DNA from: Calliopsis andreniformis
Taxonomy: Eukaryota; Arthropoda; Insecta; Hymenoptera; Andrenidae
Direction: 5' to 3'
Length of the DNA: 64,000 nucleotides
Assembly: GCF_051401765.1 (NCBI RefSeq)
Contig: NW_027480492.1
Coordinates: 434,001 to 498,000, forward strand
The notes beneath the pieces are model-generated. The model was given only the letters and a program-made list of their open reading frames with translations. It was not told the DNA's origin and did not search any database. Of the stretch, positions 50,831-63,165 are shown in pieces; within the stretch, counting starts at the first letter, position 1, and every line of letters starts with the position of its first letter. The translations under genes were made by a program, and so were the position numbers.

Positions 50831-51865
50831 CCAATGGTCAATCCACAATCCTCAACCATCAACCCTCAGTCCTCAATTCACAATCCTCAATCCTCAATCT
50901 TCAATTCTCAATACTCAATCTTCAATCCTCAATCCTCAATTCTCAATCCTCAATACTCAATCCTCAATCCTCGATCCTCAATCCTCAATCCTCATGCTTC
51001 AATCCTCAATACCCAATCCTCAATCTTCAATCCTCAGTCCTCAATCCTGAATTCTCAATCCTCAATCCTCAATCCCCACACCTCAAACATCAATACTCAA
51101 CCCTCAGTCCTCGTCCTCAATCCACAACTCTCAATCCTCAATCCTCAATCCTCAAACCTCAATCCTCAACCGTCAGTCCTCTTCCTCAACCCTCAAACAT
51201 CAATACTCAATCCTCAATCTTCAATCATCAATACTCAATCTTCTATCCTCAATCCTCAATCCTCAATCCTCAATCCCGAACCCTCAATATTCAGCACACA
51301 ACCCTCAACCATCAACCCTCAATACTCAACCATCAATCCACAATTCTCAATACACAATAGAATATCCCGAATTCTCATGGTTCAATACTCAATCCTCAAT
51401 ATTCAATAATCAAATCTCAATCCTCAAACATCAATTCTCAACACTCAATCCTCAATACTCATTCCTCTCTCTTCATTCCTCGATCCTCAATCCTCAATCC
51501 TCAAGCGTCAATCCTCAATCCTCAATCCTCAGCCCTCAATCCTCAGTCCTCAAACCTCAATCCGGAATCCTCAATCCTGAATCCTCAATCTTCAGCCGTC
51601 AGTCCTCAACAATCAATTGTCAATCCTCAATTTTCAATCCTCAATCCTCAATCCGCAATCCTCAATCCTCAATCTTCAATCCTCAATACTCAATCTTCAA
51701 TCCGCAATCTTCAATCCTCAATCCTCAATCCTCAATCCTCAACCCTCAATCTTCAATCCTCAATACTCAATCTTCAATCCTCAATCCTCAATCCTCAATC
51801 CTCAATCCTCAATCCTCAATCCTCAATCCTCAAACTTCAATCCTCACTCCTCAATCTTCAATCCT
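50831..51865 (+). repeat. Block G, copy 1
   Basis: This matches about 56,402-57,436 at a constant offset of 5,571 bases. Shared marks are CCAATGG-TCAATCC near 50,831, TCGATCC-TCAATCC-TCAATCC-TCATGCT near 50,972, CCCACACC near 51,076, TTCAGCACACAACC near 51,290 and TCAATTT near 51,627. A private CCCGAACC near 51,275 replaces CCCCAACC. Confidence 0.84.
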
Positions 51866-53145
51866 CAATCCTCAATCCTCAGTCCTCAATCCACAATCCT
51901 CAACCCTCCAACCTCAATCCTCGACCGTGAGTCCTCGTCCTCAATCCTCAAACCTCAATCCTCAATCCTCAATCTACAATCATCAATACTCAATCTTCAA
52001 TCCTCAATCCTCAATCCTCAATCCTCTATCCTCAATCCTCAATATTCAACACACAATCCTCAGCCATGAATCCTCAATACTCAACCATCAATCCTCAATT
52101 CTCAATACCCAGTAGAATATCCTGAATTCTCATGGTTCAATACTCAATCCACAAAATTCAATAATCAAATCTCAATCCTCAAACATCAATTCTCAGCACT
52201 CAATCCTCAATAGTCAGTCCTCTCTCTTCAATCCTCCATCCTCAATCCTGAATCCTCAAGCGTCAATCCTCAACCCTCAATCCTCAACCCTCAATCCTCA
52301 GTCCTCAATCCTCAATCCGGAATCCTCAATTCTGAATCCTCAATCTTCAGCCGTCAGTCCTCAACAATCAATTGTCAATCCTCAATCCTCAATAGAATAT
52401 CCTCAATTCACAGCTTTCAATACTCAATCCCCATTCTTCAATCTTCATATATCAATCCACAAACATCAATTCTCATCACTCAACGCTCAACACTCAGTTC
52501 TCAATCTTCAATCCTCAATCCTCAATCCTCAATCCTCAATCCTCAATCCTCAATCCTCAGTAATCAATCCTCAATCTTCAATACTGAATCGTCAATCCTC
52601 AGTCCTCAATCCTCAATCCTCAATTCTCTTTCCTCAAACCTCAATCCTCAACCCTCAGCCCTCATCCTTAATCCTCAGTCCTCAATCCTCAATCCTCAAT
52701 CCTTAATCCTCAATCCCCAATCTTCAATCCTCAGTCCCAAATCCTCAGTCTTCAATACTCAACCCTCAATCCTCAATCTTCGATCCTCAATACTCAATCT
52801 TCAATCCGCAATCCTCAATCCTCAATTCTCAATCCTCAATCCTCATTCTTCAATCCTCAATACCCAATCCTGAATCTTCAATCCTCAATCCTCAATCCTC
52901 AACTCTCAATCCTCAATCCTCAATACTCAGACCTCAAACATCAATACTCAACCCTCAGTCCACGTCCTCTTTCCACAACCCTCAATCCTCAATCCTCAAT
53001 CTTCAATCCTCAATCCCCTATCCTCAATCCTCAATCCTCAATCCTCAATCCTCAATCCTCGATCCACAATCCCCAATCGTCAATCCTCAATCCTCAACCA
53101 TCAATCCTCAATCCTCGATCCCCAATCCTCAATCCTCAATCCTCA
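51866..53145 (+). repeat. Block F-like segment, copy 5
   Basis: From TCGACCG-TGAGTCC near 51,921 this follows block F, then the path of 27,290-28,377 at offset 24,768 (CCATGAATCC, CCAGTAG, TCAATAG-TCAGTCC). It ends near 53,145, where consensus units lead to TCAATAC-TCAACCT. This segment is absent between the corresponding points of the second duplication (57,436), which is why the offset changes from 5,571 to 4,293. Confidence 0.78.
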
Positions 53146-55410
53146 ATACTCAACCTTCAATACTCAACCCTCAGTCCTCAAACCTCAATCCTTATTCTTC
53201 AATCCTCAATACCCAATCCTCAATCTTCAATCCTCAATCCTCAATCTTCAATTCTCAATCCTCAATCCTCAGTCCTCAGCCCTCAAACCTCAATCCTCAA
53301 CCCTCAGTCCTCATCCTCAATCCTCAATCCTCAACCCTCAGACCTCATTCTCAATTCTCAATTCTCAATCCTCAATCCTCAATCTTCAATCCTCAATCCT
53401 CAATCCTCAATTCCCAATCCTCATTAGAATATCCTCAACTGTCAGTTTTCTATACTCAATCCTCAATCTTCAATATTCAAATCTCAATCCTCAATGAACA
53501 ATCCTCAATCCGCAATCCTCAGTCCTCAAACTTCATTCCTCAATATTCAATGCTCAACCCTCAATTCACAACACTCAATCCTGAATTATCAGTGCTCTAT
53601 ACTCAATCCTCAAACCTCAATCCTCAATATTCGATCATCAATCAATCCTAAATACTCAATCCTCAATCCTCAATCCTCAATCCTCAATCCTCAATCCTCA
53701 ATACAGTATTCTCAATTCTGTGTCTTGAAACCACAATCCTCAACCCTCAACCTGCAAATCGGCATCCTCGAACCTCAGTCCTCAAATCCCAATCCTCAAT
53801 GCTCAATCCACAATCCTCAACGCTCAATACTCAATCCTCAATCGTCAATCGTCTATCCTCGGCCGCCAATCCTCTGTACCCAATCGTCAATACTCAATTC
53901 ACAATCTTCAATAGATTGTCGTCAATTCTCAGATTTCAATACTCAATCTACAACCTTCAATCTTCAAATCTCAAACCTCAAACATCAATTCTCAACACTC
54001 AATACTCAACCCACAGTTTTCAATCTTAAATCCACAATCCTCAATCCTCAATCATCAATCCCCATTCTTCAATCCTCAATCCTCAAGCCTAAAACCTCAA
54101 TCCTCAATCCTCAATTCTCAATCCTCAGTACTCAAACATCAGTCCTCAATCCTCAATACTCAATCCTCAATCCTCAATCGTCAATCCTCAATCCTGGGCA
54201 ATCCATCCTCAATCCTCAATCCTCAATACTCAACCCTCAATCTTCAATAGAGTATCGTCAATTCTCAGTTTTCAATACTCAATCCTCAATCTTCAATCTT
54301 CAAATCTCAATACCCATACCTCAATCCTCAATCTTCAATCCTCAATCCTCAATACTAAATCCTCAACACTCAGTCCTCAATCCTCAATCCTCATTCCTCA
54401 AACCTCAATCCTCAACCCTCAGACCTCATTCTCAATTCTCAATTCTCAATCCTCAATCCTCAATCCTCAATCCTCAATCCTCAATAATCAATCTCCAATC
54501 CTAGATCCTCACTCCCCAATGTTCAATCCTTAATCCTCAATCTTCAATCCTCATTCCCCAGTCCTCAATCTTCAATCCTCAATGCTCAATCCTCAATCCT
54601 CAATCCTCGATCCCCAATCCTCAATCCTCAATCCTCAATCCTCAAACCTCAACCTTCAATGCTCAACCATTAATCCTGAATCCTCAATCCTCAATCCTCA
54701 ATCCTCAATCCTCAATTCCCAATCCTCATTAGAATATCCTCAATTGTCAGTTTTCTATACTGAATCCTCAATCTTCAATATTCAAATCTCAATCCTCAAA
54801 CCTCAAACCTCAATCCTCAATGATCAATCCTCAACCCGCAATCCTCAGTCCTCAACCCTCAGCCCTCATCCTCAAGTCTCAATCCTCAATCCTCAATACT
54901 CAATCTTCAATCCTCAATACTCTACCTTCAATCCTGAATCCTCAGTCCTCAAACCTCAATTCTGAATTCTCAATCCTGAATCCTCAATCTTCAGCCCTCA
55001 GCCCTCAACAATCAGTTGTCAATCCTCAGTCCCAAATCCTCAATCCTCAACCCTCAGTCTTCATCCTAAATTCTCAATTCTCAGTCCTCAATCCTCAATC
55101 CTCAATCCTCAACCCACAGCCCTCATCCTCAATCCACAACCCTCAATCCACAATCCTCAATCTTCAATCCTCAATCCTCAATCCTCAATCCTCAATCCTC
55201 AATCCTCATTCTTCAATCCTCAATACCCAATCCTGAATCTTCAATCCTCAATCCTCAATCCTCAATTCTCAATCCTCAATCCTCAATCCTCAGACCTCAA
55301 ACATCAATACTCAACCCTCAGTCCTCGTCCTCAATCCACAACACTCAATCCTCAATCCTCAATCTTCAATCCTCAATCCTCTATACTCAATCCTCAATCC
55401 TCAATCCTCA
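53146..55410 (+). repeat. Block H, copy 1 (contains S1 copy 4)
   Basis: This matches about 57,440-59,833 at offset 4,293, then 4,426 after a 133-base (19 x 7) stretch missing here near 53,325. It contains S1 and then a D start at 54,744. Both copies share the private TCAAGTC-TCAATCC near 54,874 and 59,300. It ends near 55,410, where consensus units lead to TCAGTAA. Confidence 0.83.
53435..54504 (+). repeat. Diverged block S1, copy 4
   Basis: Complete S1 with CGGCCG at 53,860-53,865. Like copy 1 it has TCAATCC near 53,603 where copies 2 and 3 have TCAGTCC. It shares a TCAACCC near 54,232 with copy 5, where copies 1 to 3 read TCAATCC. Confidence 0.88.
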
Positions 55411-55877
55411 ATCCTCAGTAATCAATCCTCAATCTTCAATACTGAATCGTCAATCCTCAGTCCTCAATCCTCAATCCTCAATTCTCTTTCCTCAAACCTC
55501 AATCCTGAACCCTCAGCCCTCATCCTTAATCATCAGTCCTCAATCCTCAATCCTCAATCTTCAATCCTCAATACTGAACCATCAATCCTTAATCTTCAGT
55601 CCTCAAAACCTCAATTCTGAATTATCAATCCTGAATCCTCAACCTTCAGCCCTCAGCCCTCAACAATCAGTTGTCAAACCTCAGTCCCAAATCCTCAATC
55701 CTCAACCCTCAGTCCTCATCCTAAATTCTCAATTCTCAGTCCTCAATCCTCAATCCTCAATCCTCAATCCACAGCCCTCATCCTCAATCCTCAATCCTCA
55801 ACCCTCAGCCCTCATCATAAATCCTCAGTACTCAATCCTCAATCCTCAATTCCCAATCCTCATTAGAATATCCTCAA
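54744..55877 (+). repeat. Family D unit with a 252-base deletion
   Basis: D start to next D start is 1,134 bases, exactly 252 (36 x 7) less than the standard unit. The missing part is the TCAGCCG to TCATCAC stretch. The flanks TCTATAC-TCAATCC and TCAGTAA are joined through consensus units near 55,395. Private marks include TGAACCC near 55,505 and TCATAA near 55,815. Confidence 0.84.
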
Positions 55878-56401
55878 TTGTCAGTTTTCTATACTGAATC
55901 CTCAATCTTCAATATTCAAATCTCAATCCTCAAACCTCAAACCTCAATCCTCAATGATCAATCCTCAACCCGCAATCCTCAGTCCTCAACCCTCAGCCCT
56001 CATCCTCAAGCCTCAATCCTCAATCCTCAATACTCAATCTTCAATCCTCAATACTCTACCTTCAATCCTCAATCCTCAGTCCTCAAACCTCAATTCTGAA
56101 TTCTCAATCCTGAATCCTCAATCTTCAGCCCTCAGCCCTCAACAATCAGTTGTCAATCCTCAGTCCCAAATCCTCAATCCTCAACCCTCAGTCTTCATCC
56201 TAAATTCTCAATTCTCAGTCCTCAATCCTCAATCCTCAATCCTCAATCCCCAATGGTCAATCCTCAATCCTCAACCATCAACCCTCAGTCCTCATCCTCA
56301 ATTCTCAATTCTCAATCCTCAATCCTCAATCCTCAATCCTCAATCCTCAGCCCTCATCCTCAATCCTCAATCCTCAGTTCTCAGTCCTCAATCCTCAATC
56401 C
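55878..56401 (+). repeat. Family D partial unit leading into block G
   Basis: This starts as D, with TCAATCC instead of TGAATCC before TCAGTCC near 56,070. Near 56,240 it leaves for CCAATGG-TCAATCC, which appears twice (about 56,248 and 56,402), about 154 bases apart (22 x 7). Confidence 0.77.
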
Positions 56402-57436
56402 CCAATGGTCAATCCACAATCCTCAACCATCAACCCTCAGTCCTCAATTCACAATCCTCAATCCTCAATCTTCAATTCTCAATACTCAATCTTCAATCCT
56501 CAATCCTCAATTCTCAATCCTCAATACTCAATCCTCAATCCTCGATCCTCAATCCTCAATCCTCATGCTTCAATCCTCAATACCCAATCCTCAATCTTCA
56601 ATCCTCAGTCCTCAATCCTGAATTCTCAATCCTCAATCCTCAATCCCCACACCTCAAACATCAATACTCAACCCTCAGTCCTCGTCCTCAATCCACAACT
56701 CTCAATCCTCAATCCTCAATCCTCAAACCTCAATCCTCAACCGTCAGTCCTCTTCCTCAACCCTCAAACATCAATACTCAATCCTCAATCTTCAATCATC
56801 AATACTCAATCTTCTATCCTCAATCCTCAATCCTCAATCCTCAATCCCCAACCCTCAATATTCAGCACACAACCCTCAACCATCAACCCTCAATACTCAA
56901 CCATCAATCCACAATTCTCAATACACAATAGAATATCCCGAATTCTCATGGTTCAATACTCAATCCTCAATATTCAATAATCAAATCTCAATCCTCAAAC
57001 ATCAATTCTCAACACTCAATCCTCAATACTCATTCCTCTCTCTTCATTCCTCGATCCTCAATCCTCAATCCTCAAGCGTCAATCCTCAATCCTCAATCCT
57101 CAGCCCTCAATCCTCAGTCCTCAAACCTCAATCCGGAATCCTCAATCCTGAATCCTCAATCTTCAGCCGTCAGTCCTCAACAATCAATTGTCAATCCTCA
57201 ATTTTCAATCCTCAATCCTCAATCCGCAATCCTCAATCCTCAATCTTCAATCCTCAATACTCAATCTTCAATCCGCAATCTTCAATCCTCAATCCTCAAT
57301 CCTCAATCCTCAACCCTCAATCTTCAATCCTCAATACTCAATCTTCAATCCTCAATCTTCAATCCTCAATCCTCAATCCTCAATCCTCAATCCTCAATCC
57401 TCAAACTTCAATCCTCACTCCTCAATCTTCAATCCT
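56402..57436 (+). repeat. Block G, copy 2
   Basis: Counterpart of 50,831-51,865 at offset 5,571. It differs at CCCCAACC near 56,846 and TCAATCT near 57,355. The left part recurs again at the window end (63,530-64,000) at offset 7,066. Confidence 0.84.
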
Positions 57437-59833
57437 CAATACTCAACCTTCAATACTCAACCCTCAGTCCTCAAACCTCAATCCTTATTCTTCAATCCTC
57501 AATACCCAATCCTCAATCTTCAATCCTCAATCCTCAATCTTCAATTCTCAATCCTCAATCCTCAGTCCTCAGCCCTCAAACCTCAATCCTCAACCCTCAG
57601 TCCTCATCCTCAATCCTCAATCCTCAATCCTCAATCCTCAATCCTCAATCCTCAATCTTCAATCCTCAATACTCAATCTTCAATCCTCAATCCTCAATAC
57701 TAAATCCTCAACACTCAGTCCTCAATCCTCAATCCTCATTCCTCAAACCTCAATCCTCAACCCTCAGACCTCATTCTCAATTCTCAATTCTCAATCCTCA
57801 ATCCTCAATCTTCAATCCTCAATCCTCAATCCTCAATTCCCAATCCTCATTAGAATATCCTCAACTGTCAGTTTTCTATACTCAATCCTCAATCTTCAAT
57901 ATTCAAATCTCAATCCTCAATGAACAATCCTCAATCCGCAATCCTCAGTCCTCAAACTTCATTCCTCAATATTCAATGCTCAACCCTCAATTCACAACAC
58001 TCAATCCTGAATTATCAGTGCTCTATACTCAATCCTCAAACCTCAATCCTCAATATTCGATCATCAATCAATCCTAAATACTCAATCCTCAATCCTCAAT
58101 CCTCAATCCTCAATCCTCAATCCTCAATACAGTATTCTCAATTCTGTGTCTTGAAACCACAATCCTCAACCCTCAACCTGCAAATCGGCATCCTCGAACC
58201 TCAGTCCTCAAATCCCAATCCTCAATGCTCAATCCACAATCCTCAACGCTCAATACTCAATCCTCAATCGTCAATCGTCTATCCTCGGCCGCCAATCCTC
58301 TGTACCCAATCGTCAATACTCAATTCACAATCTTCAATAGATTGTCGTCAATTCTCAGATTTCAATACTCAATCTACAACCTTCAATCTACAAATCTCAA
58401 ACCTCAAACATCAATTCTCAACACTCAATACTCAACCCACAGTTTTCAATCTTAAATCCACAATCCTCAATCCTCAATCATCAATCCCCATTCTTCAATC
58501 CTCAATCCTCAAGCCTAAAACCTCAATCCTCAATCCTCAATTCTCAATCCTCAGTACTCAAACATCAGTCCTCAATCCTCAATACTCAATCCTCAATCCT
58601 CAATCGTCAATCCTCAATCCTGGGCAATCCATCCTCAATCCTCAATCCTCAATACTCAACCCTCAATCTTCAATAGAGTATCGTCAATTCTCAGTTTTCA
58701 ATACTCAATCCTCAATCTTCAATCTTCAAATCTCAATACCCATACCTCAATCCTCAATATTCAATCCTCAATCCTCAATACTAAATCCTCAACACTCAGT
58801 CCTCAATCCTCAATCCTCATTCCTCAAACCTCAATCCTCAACCCTCAGACCTCATTCTCAATTCTCAATTCTCAATCCTCAATCCTCAATCCTCAATCCT
58901 CAATCCTCAATAATCAATCTCCAATCCTAGATCCTCACTCCCCAATCTTCAATCCTTAATCCTCAATCTTCAATCCTCATTCCCCAGTCCTCAATCTTCA
59001 ATCCTCAATGCTCAATCCTCAATCCTCAATCCTCGATCCCCAATCCTCAATCCTCAATCCTCAATCCTCAAACCTCAACCTTCAATGCTCAACCATTAAT
59101 CCTGAATCCTCAATCCTCAATCCTCAATCCTCAATCCTCAATTCCCAATCCTCATTAGAATATCCTCAATTGTCAGTTTTCTATACTGAATCCTCAATCT
59201 TCAATATTCAAATCTCAATCCTCAAACCTCAAACCTCAATCCTCAATGATCAATCCTCAACCCGCAATCCTCAGTCCTCAACCCTCAGCCCTCATCCTCA
59301 AGTCTCAATCCTCAATCCTCAATACTCAATCTTCAATCCTCAATACTCTACCTTGAATCCTGAATCCTCAGTCCTCAAACCTCAATTCTGAATTCTCAAT
59401 CCTGAATCCTCAATCTTCAGCCCTCAGCCCTCAACAATCAGTTGTCAATCCTCAGTCCCAAATCCTCAATCCTCAACCCTCAGTCTTCATCCTAAATTCT
59501 CAATTCTCAGTCCTCAATCCTCAATCCTCAATCCTCAACCCACAGCCCTCATCCTCAATCCACAACCCTCAATCCACAATCCTCAATCTTCAATCCTCAA
59601 TCCTCAATCCTCAATCCTCAATCCTCAATCCTCATTCTTCAATCCTCAATACCCAATCCTGAATCTTCAATCCTCAATCCTCAATCCTCAATTCTCAATC
59701 CTCAATCCTCAATCCTCAGACCTCAAACATCAATACTCAACCCTCAGTCCTCGTCCTCAATCCACAACATTCAATCCTCAATCCTCAATCTTCAATCCTC
59801 AATCCTCTATCCTCAATCCTCAATCCTCAATCC
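57437..59833 (+). repeat. Block H, copy 2 (contains S1 copy 5)
   Basis: Counterpart of 53,146-55,410, retaining the 133 bases lost there, which include TACTAAATCC and TCAACAC near 57,700. It contains S1 and a D start at 59,170. Private marks: TCAATCT-ACAAATC near 58,387 and CTTGAATCC near 59,353. Confidence 0.83.
57861..58930 (+). repeat. Diverged block S1, copy 5
   Basis: Complete S1, offset 4,426 from copy 4, with CGGCCG at 58,286-58,291. It carries private single changes near 58,389 and 58,759 and shares the TCAACCC mark near 58,658 with copy 4. Confidence 0.88.
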
Positions 59834-60562
59834 TCAGTCCTCAAACCTCAATCCTGAATCCTCAATTCTGAATCCTCAATCTTCAGCCGTCAGTCCTCAA
59901 CAATCAATTGTCAATCCTCAATCCTCAATAGAATATCCTCAATCCACAGTTTTCAGTACTCAATCCCCATTCTTCAATCTTCATATATCAATCCACAAAC
60001 ATCAATTCTCATCACTCAACCCTCAACACTCAGTCCTCAATCTTCAATCCTCAATCCTCAATCCTCAATCCTCAATCCTCAATCCTCAATCCTCAGTAAT
60101 CAATCCTCAATCTTCAATACTGAATCGTCAATCCTCAGTCCTCAATCCTCAATCCTCAATTCTCTTTCCTCAAACCTCAATCCTCAACCCTCAGCCCTCA
60201 GCCCTCATCCTTAATCCTCAGTCCTCAATCCTCAATCCTCAATCTTCAATCCTCAATACTGAACCATCAATCCTTAATCTTCAGTCCTCAAAACCTCAAT
60301 TCTGAATTATCAATCCTGAATCCTCAACCTTCAGCCCTCAGCCCTCAACAATCAGTTGTCAAACCTCAGTCCCAAATCCTCAATCCTCAACCCTCAGTCC
60401 TCATCCTAAATTCTCAATTCTCAGTCCTCAATCCTCAATCCTCAATCCTCAATCCACAGCCCTCATCCTCAATCCTCAATCCTCAACCCTCAGCCCTCAT
60501 CCTTAATCCTCAGTACTCAATCCTCAATCCTCAATTCCCAATCCTCATTAGAATATCCTCAA
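59170..60562 (+). repeat. Family D unit, 1,393 bp
   Basis: One TCAGCCC unit longer than the standard D unit: near 60,190 TCAGCCC occurs twice in a row where other copies have it once before TCATCC. Otherwise in register. A private TCTTCAG near 60,276 is shared with the units at 55,580 and 62,880. Confidence 0.86.
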
Positions 60563-61120
60563 TTGTCAGTTTTCTATACTGAATCCTCAATCTTCAATAT
60601 TCAAATCTCAATCCTCAAACCTCAAACCTCAATCCTCAATGATCAATCCTCAACCCGCAATCCTCAGTCCTCAACCCTCAGCCCTCATCCTCAAGCCTCA
60701 ATCCTCAATCCTCAATACTCAATCTTCAATCCTCAATACTCTACCTTCAATCCTGAATCCTCAGTCCTCAAACCTCAATTCTGAATTCTCAATCCTGAAT
60801 CCTCAATCTTCAGCCCTCAGCCCTCAACAATCAGTTGTCAATCCTCAGTCCCAAATCCTCAATCCTCAACCCTCAGTCTTCATCCTAAATTCTCAATTCT
60901 CAGTCCTCAATCCTCAATCCTCAATCCTCAACCCACAGCCCTCATCCTCAATCCACAACCCTCAATCCACAATCCTCAATCTTCAATCCTCAATCCTCAA
61001 TCCTCAATCCTCAATCCTCAATCCTTATTCTTCAATCCTCAATACCCAATCCTGAATCTTCAATCCTCAATCCTCAATCCTCAATTCTCAATCCTCAATC
61101 CTCAATCCTCAATCCTCAAT
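60563..61120 (+). repeat. Family D unit, truncated
   Basis: This follows D for about 555 bases and then switches through consensus units near 61,100 to TCAAACC-TCAATTC-TGAATTA, a segment E path. A private TTATTCT near 61,024 replaces TCATTCT. Confidence 0.82.
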
Positions 61121-61779
61121 CCTCAAACCTCAATTCTGAATTATCAATCCTGAATCCTCAATCTTCAGCCCTCAGCCCTCAACAATCAGTTGTCAATCCT
61201 CAGTCCCAAATCCTCAATCCTCAACCCTCAGTCCTCATCCTAAATTCTCAATTCTCAATCCTCAATCCTCAATCCTTAATCCTCAACCCTCAGCCCTAAT
61301 CCTCAATCCTCAATCCTCAATTCTCAATCCTCAATCCTCAGTCCTCAGTCCTCAAACCTCAATCCTCAACCCTCAGTCCTCATCCTAAATTCTCAATTCT
61401 CAATCCTCAATCCTCAATCCTCAATCCTCAACCCTCAGCCCTAATCCTCAATCCTCAATCCTCAATTCTCAGTCCTCAATCCTCAATCCTCAATTCTCAA
61501 TCCTCAATCATCAGTCCTCAGTCCTCAAACCTCAATCCTCAACCCTCAGCCCTCATCCCCAATCCTCAATCCTCAATCCTCAATCCTCAATCCTCAATCC
61601 TCAACCCTCAATCCTCAGTAATCAATCCTCAATCTTCAATACTGAATCGTCAATCCCCAGTCCTCAATCTTCAATGCTCAATTCTCTTTCCTCAAACCTC
61701 AATCCTCAACCCTCAGTCCTCAATCCTCAATCCTCAATCCTCAATCCTCAATTCCCAATCCTCATTAGAATATCCTCAA
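61121..61779 (+). repeat. Segment E fragment
   Basis: This resembles late segment E (about 48,330-48,960), with TAATCC, TCATCAG and CATCCCCAATCC marks and TCAATGC near 61,673. It is cut and returns to the D start near 61,780 through consensus units. Confidence 0.75.
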
Positions 61780-63165
61780 TTGTCAGCTTTCTATACTGAA
61801 TCCTCAATCTTCAATATTCAAATATCAATCCTCAAACCTCAAACCTCAATCCTCAATGATCAATCCTCAAACCGCAATCCTCAGTCCTCAACCCTCAGCC
61901 CTCATCCTCAAGTCTCAATCCTCAATCCTCAATACTCAATCTTCAATCCTCAATACTCTACCTTCAATCCTGAATCCTCAGTCCTCAAACCTCAATTCTG
62001 AATTCTCAATCCTGAATCCTCAATCTTCAGCCCTCAGCCCTCAACAATCAGTTGTCAATCCTCAGTCCCAAATCCTCAATCCTCAACCCTCAGTCTTCAT
62101 CCTAAATTCTCAATTCTCAGTCCTCAATCCTCAATCCTCAATCCTCAACCCACAGCCCTCATCCTCAATCCACAACCCTCAATCCACAATCCTCAATCTT
62201 CAATCCTCAATCCTCAATCCTCAATCCTCAATCCTCAATCCTCATTCTTCAATCGTCAATACCCAATCCTGAATCTTCAATCCTCAATCCTCAATCCTCA
62301 ATTCTCAATCCTCAATCCTCAATCCTCAGACCTCAAACATCAATACTCAACCCTCAGTCCTCGTCCTCAATCCACAACACTCAATCCTCAATCCTCAATC
62401 TTCAATCCTCAATCCTCTATACTCAATCCTCAATCCTCAATCCTCAGTCCTCATACCTCAATCCTGAATCCTCAATTCTGAATCCTCAATCTTCAGCCGT
62501 CAGTCCTCAACAATCAATTGTCAATCCTCAATCCTCAATAGAATATCCTCAATCCACAGTTTTCAGTACTCAATCCCCATTCTTCAATCTTCATATATCA
62601 ATCCACAAACATCAATTCTCATCACTCAACCCTCAACACTCAGTCCTCAATCTTCAATCCTCAATCCTCAATCCTCAATCCTCAATCCTCAATCCTCAAT
62701 CCTCAGTAATCAATCCTCAATCTTCAATACTGAATCGTCAATCCTCAGTCCTCAATCCTCAATCCTCAATTCTCTTTCCTCAAACCTCAATCCTCAACCC
62801 TCAGCCCTCATCCTTAATCCTCAGTCCTCAATCCTCAATCCTCAATCTTCAATCCTCAATACTGAACCATCAATCCTTAATCTTCAGTCCTCAAAACCTC
62901 AATTCTGAATTATCAATCCTGAATCCTCAACCTTCAGCCCTCAGCCCTCAACAATCAGTTGTCAAACCTCAGTCCCAAATCCTCAATCCTCAACCCTCAG
63001 TCCTCATCCTAAATTCTCAATTCTCAGTCCTCAATCCTCAATCCTCAATCCTCAATCCACAGCCCTCATCCTCAATCCTCAATCCTCAACCCTCAGCCCT
63101 CATCCTTAATCCTCAGTACTCAATCCTCAATCCTCAATTCCCAATCCTCATTAGAATATCCTCAA
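61780..63165 (+). repeat. Family D unit, 1,386 bp
   Basis: Full-length unit with private TCAGCTT at 61,784, AAATATCAATCC near 61,820 and TCATACC near 62,453. It shares TCAAGTC-TCAATCC (near 61,913) with the D starts of block H, so it derives from that branch. Confidence 0.87.
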
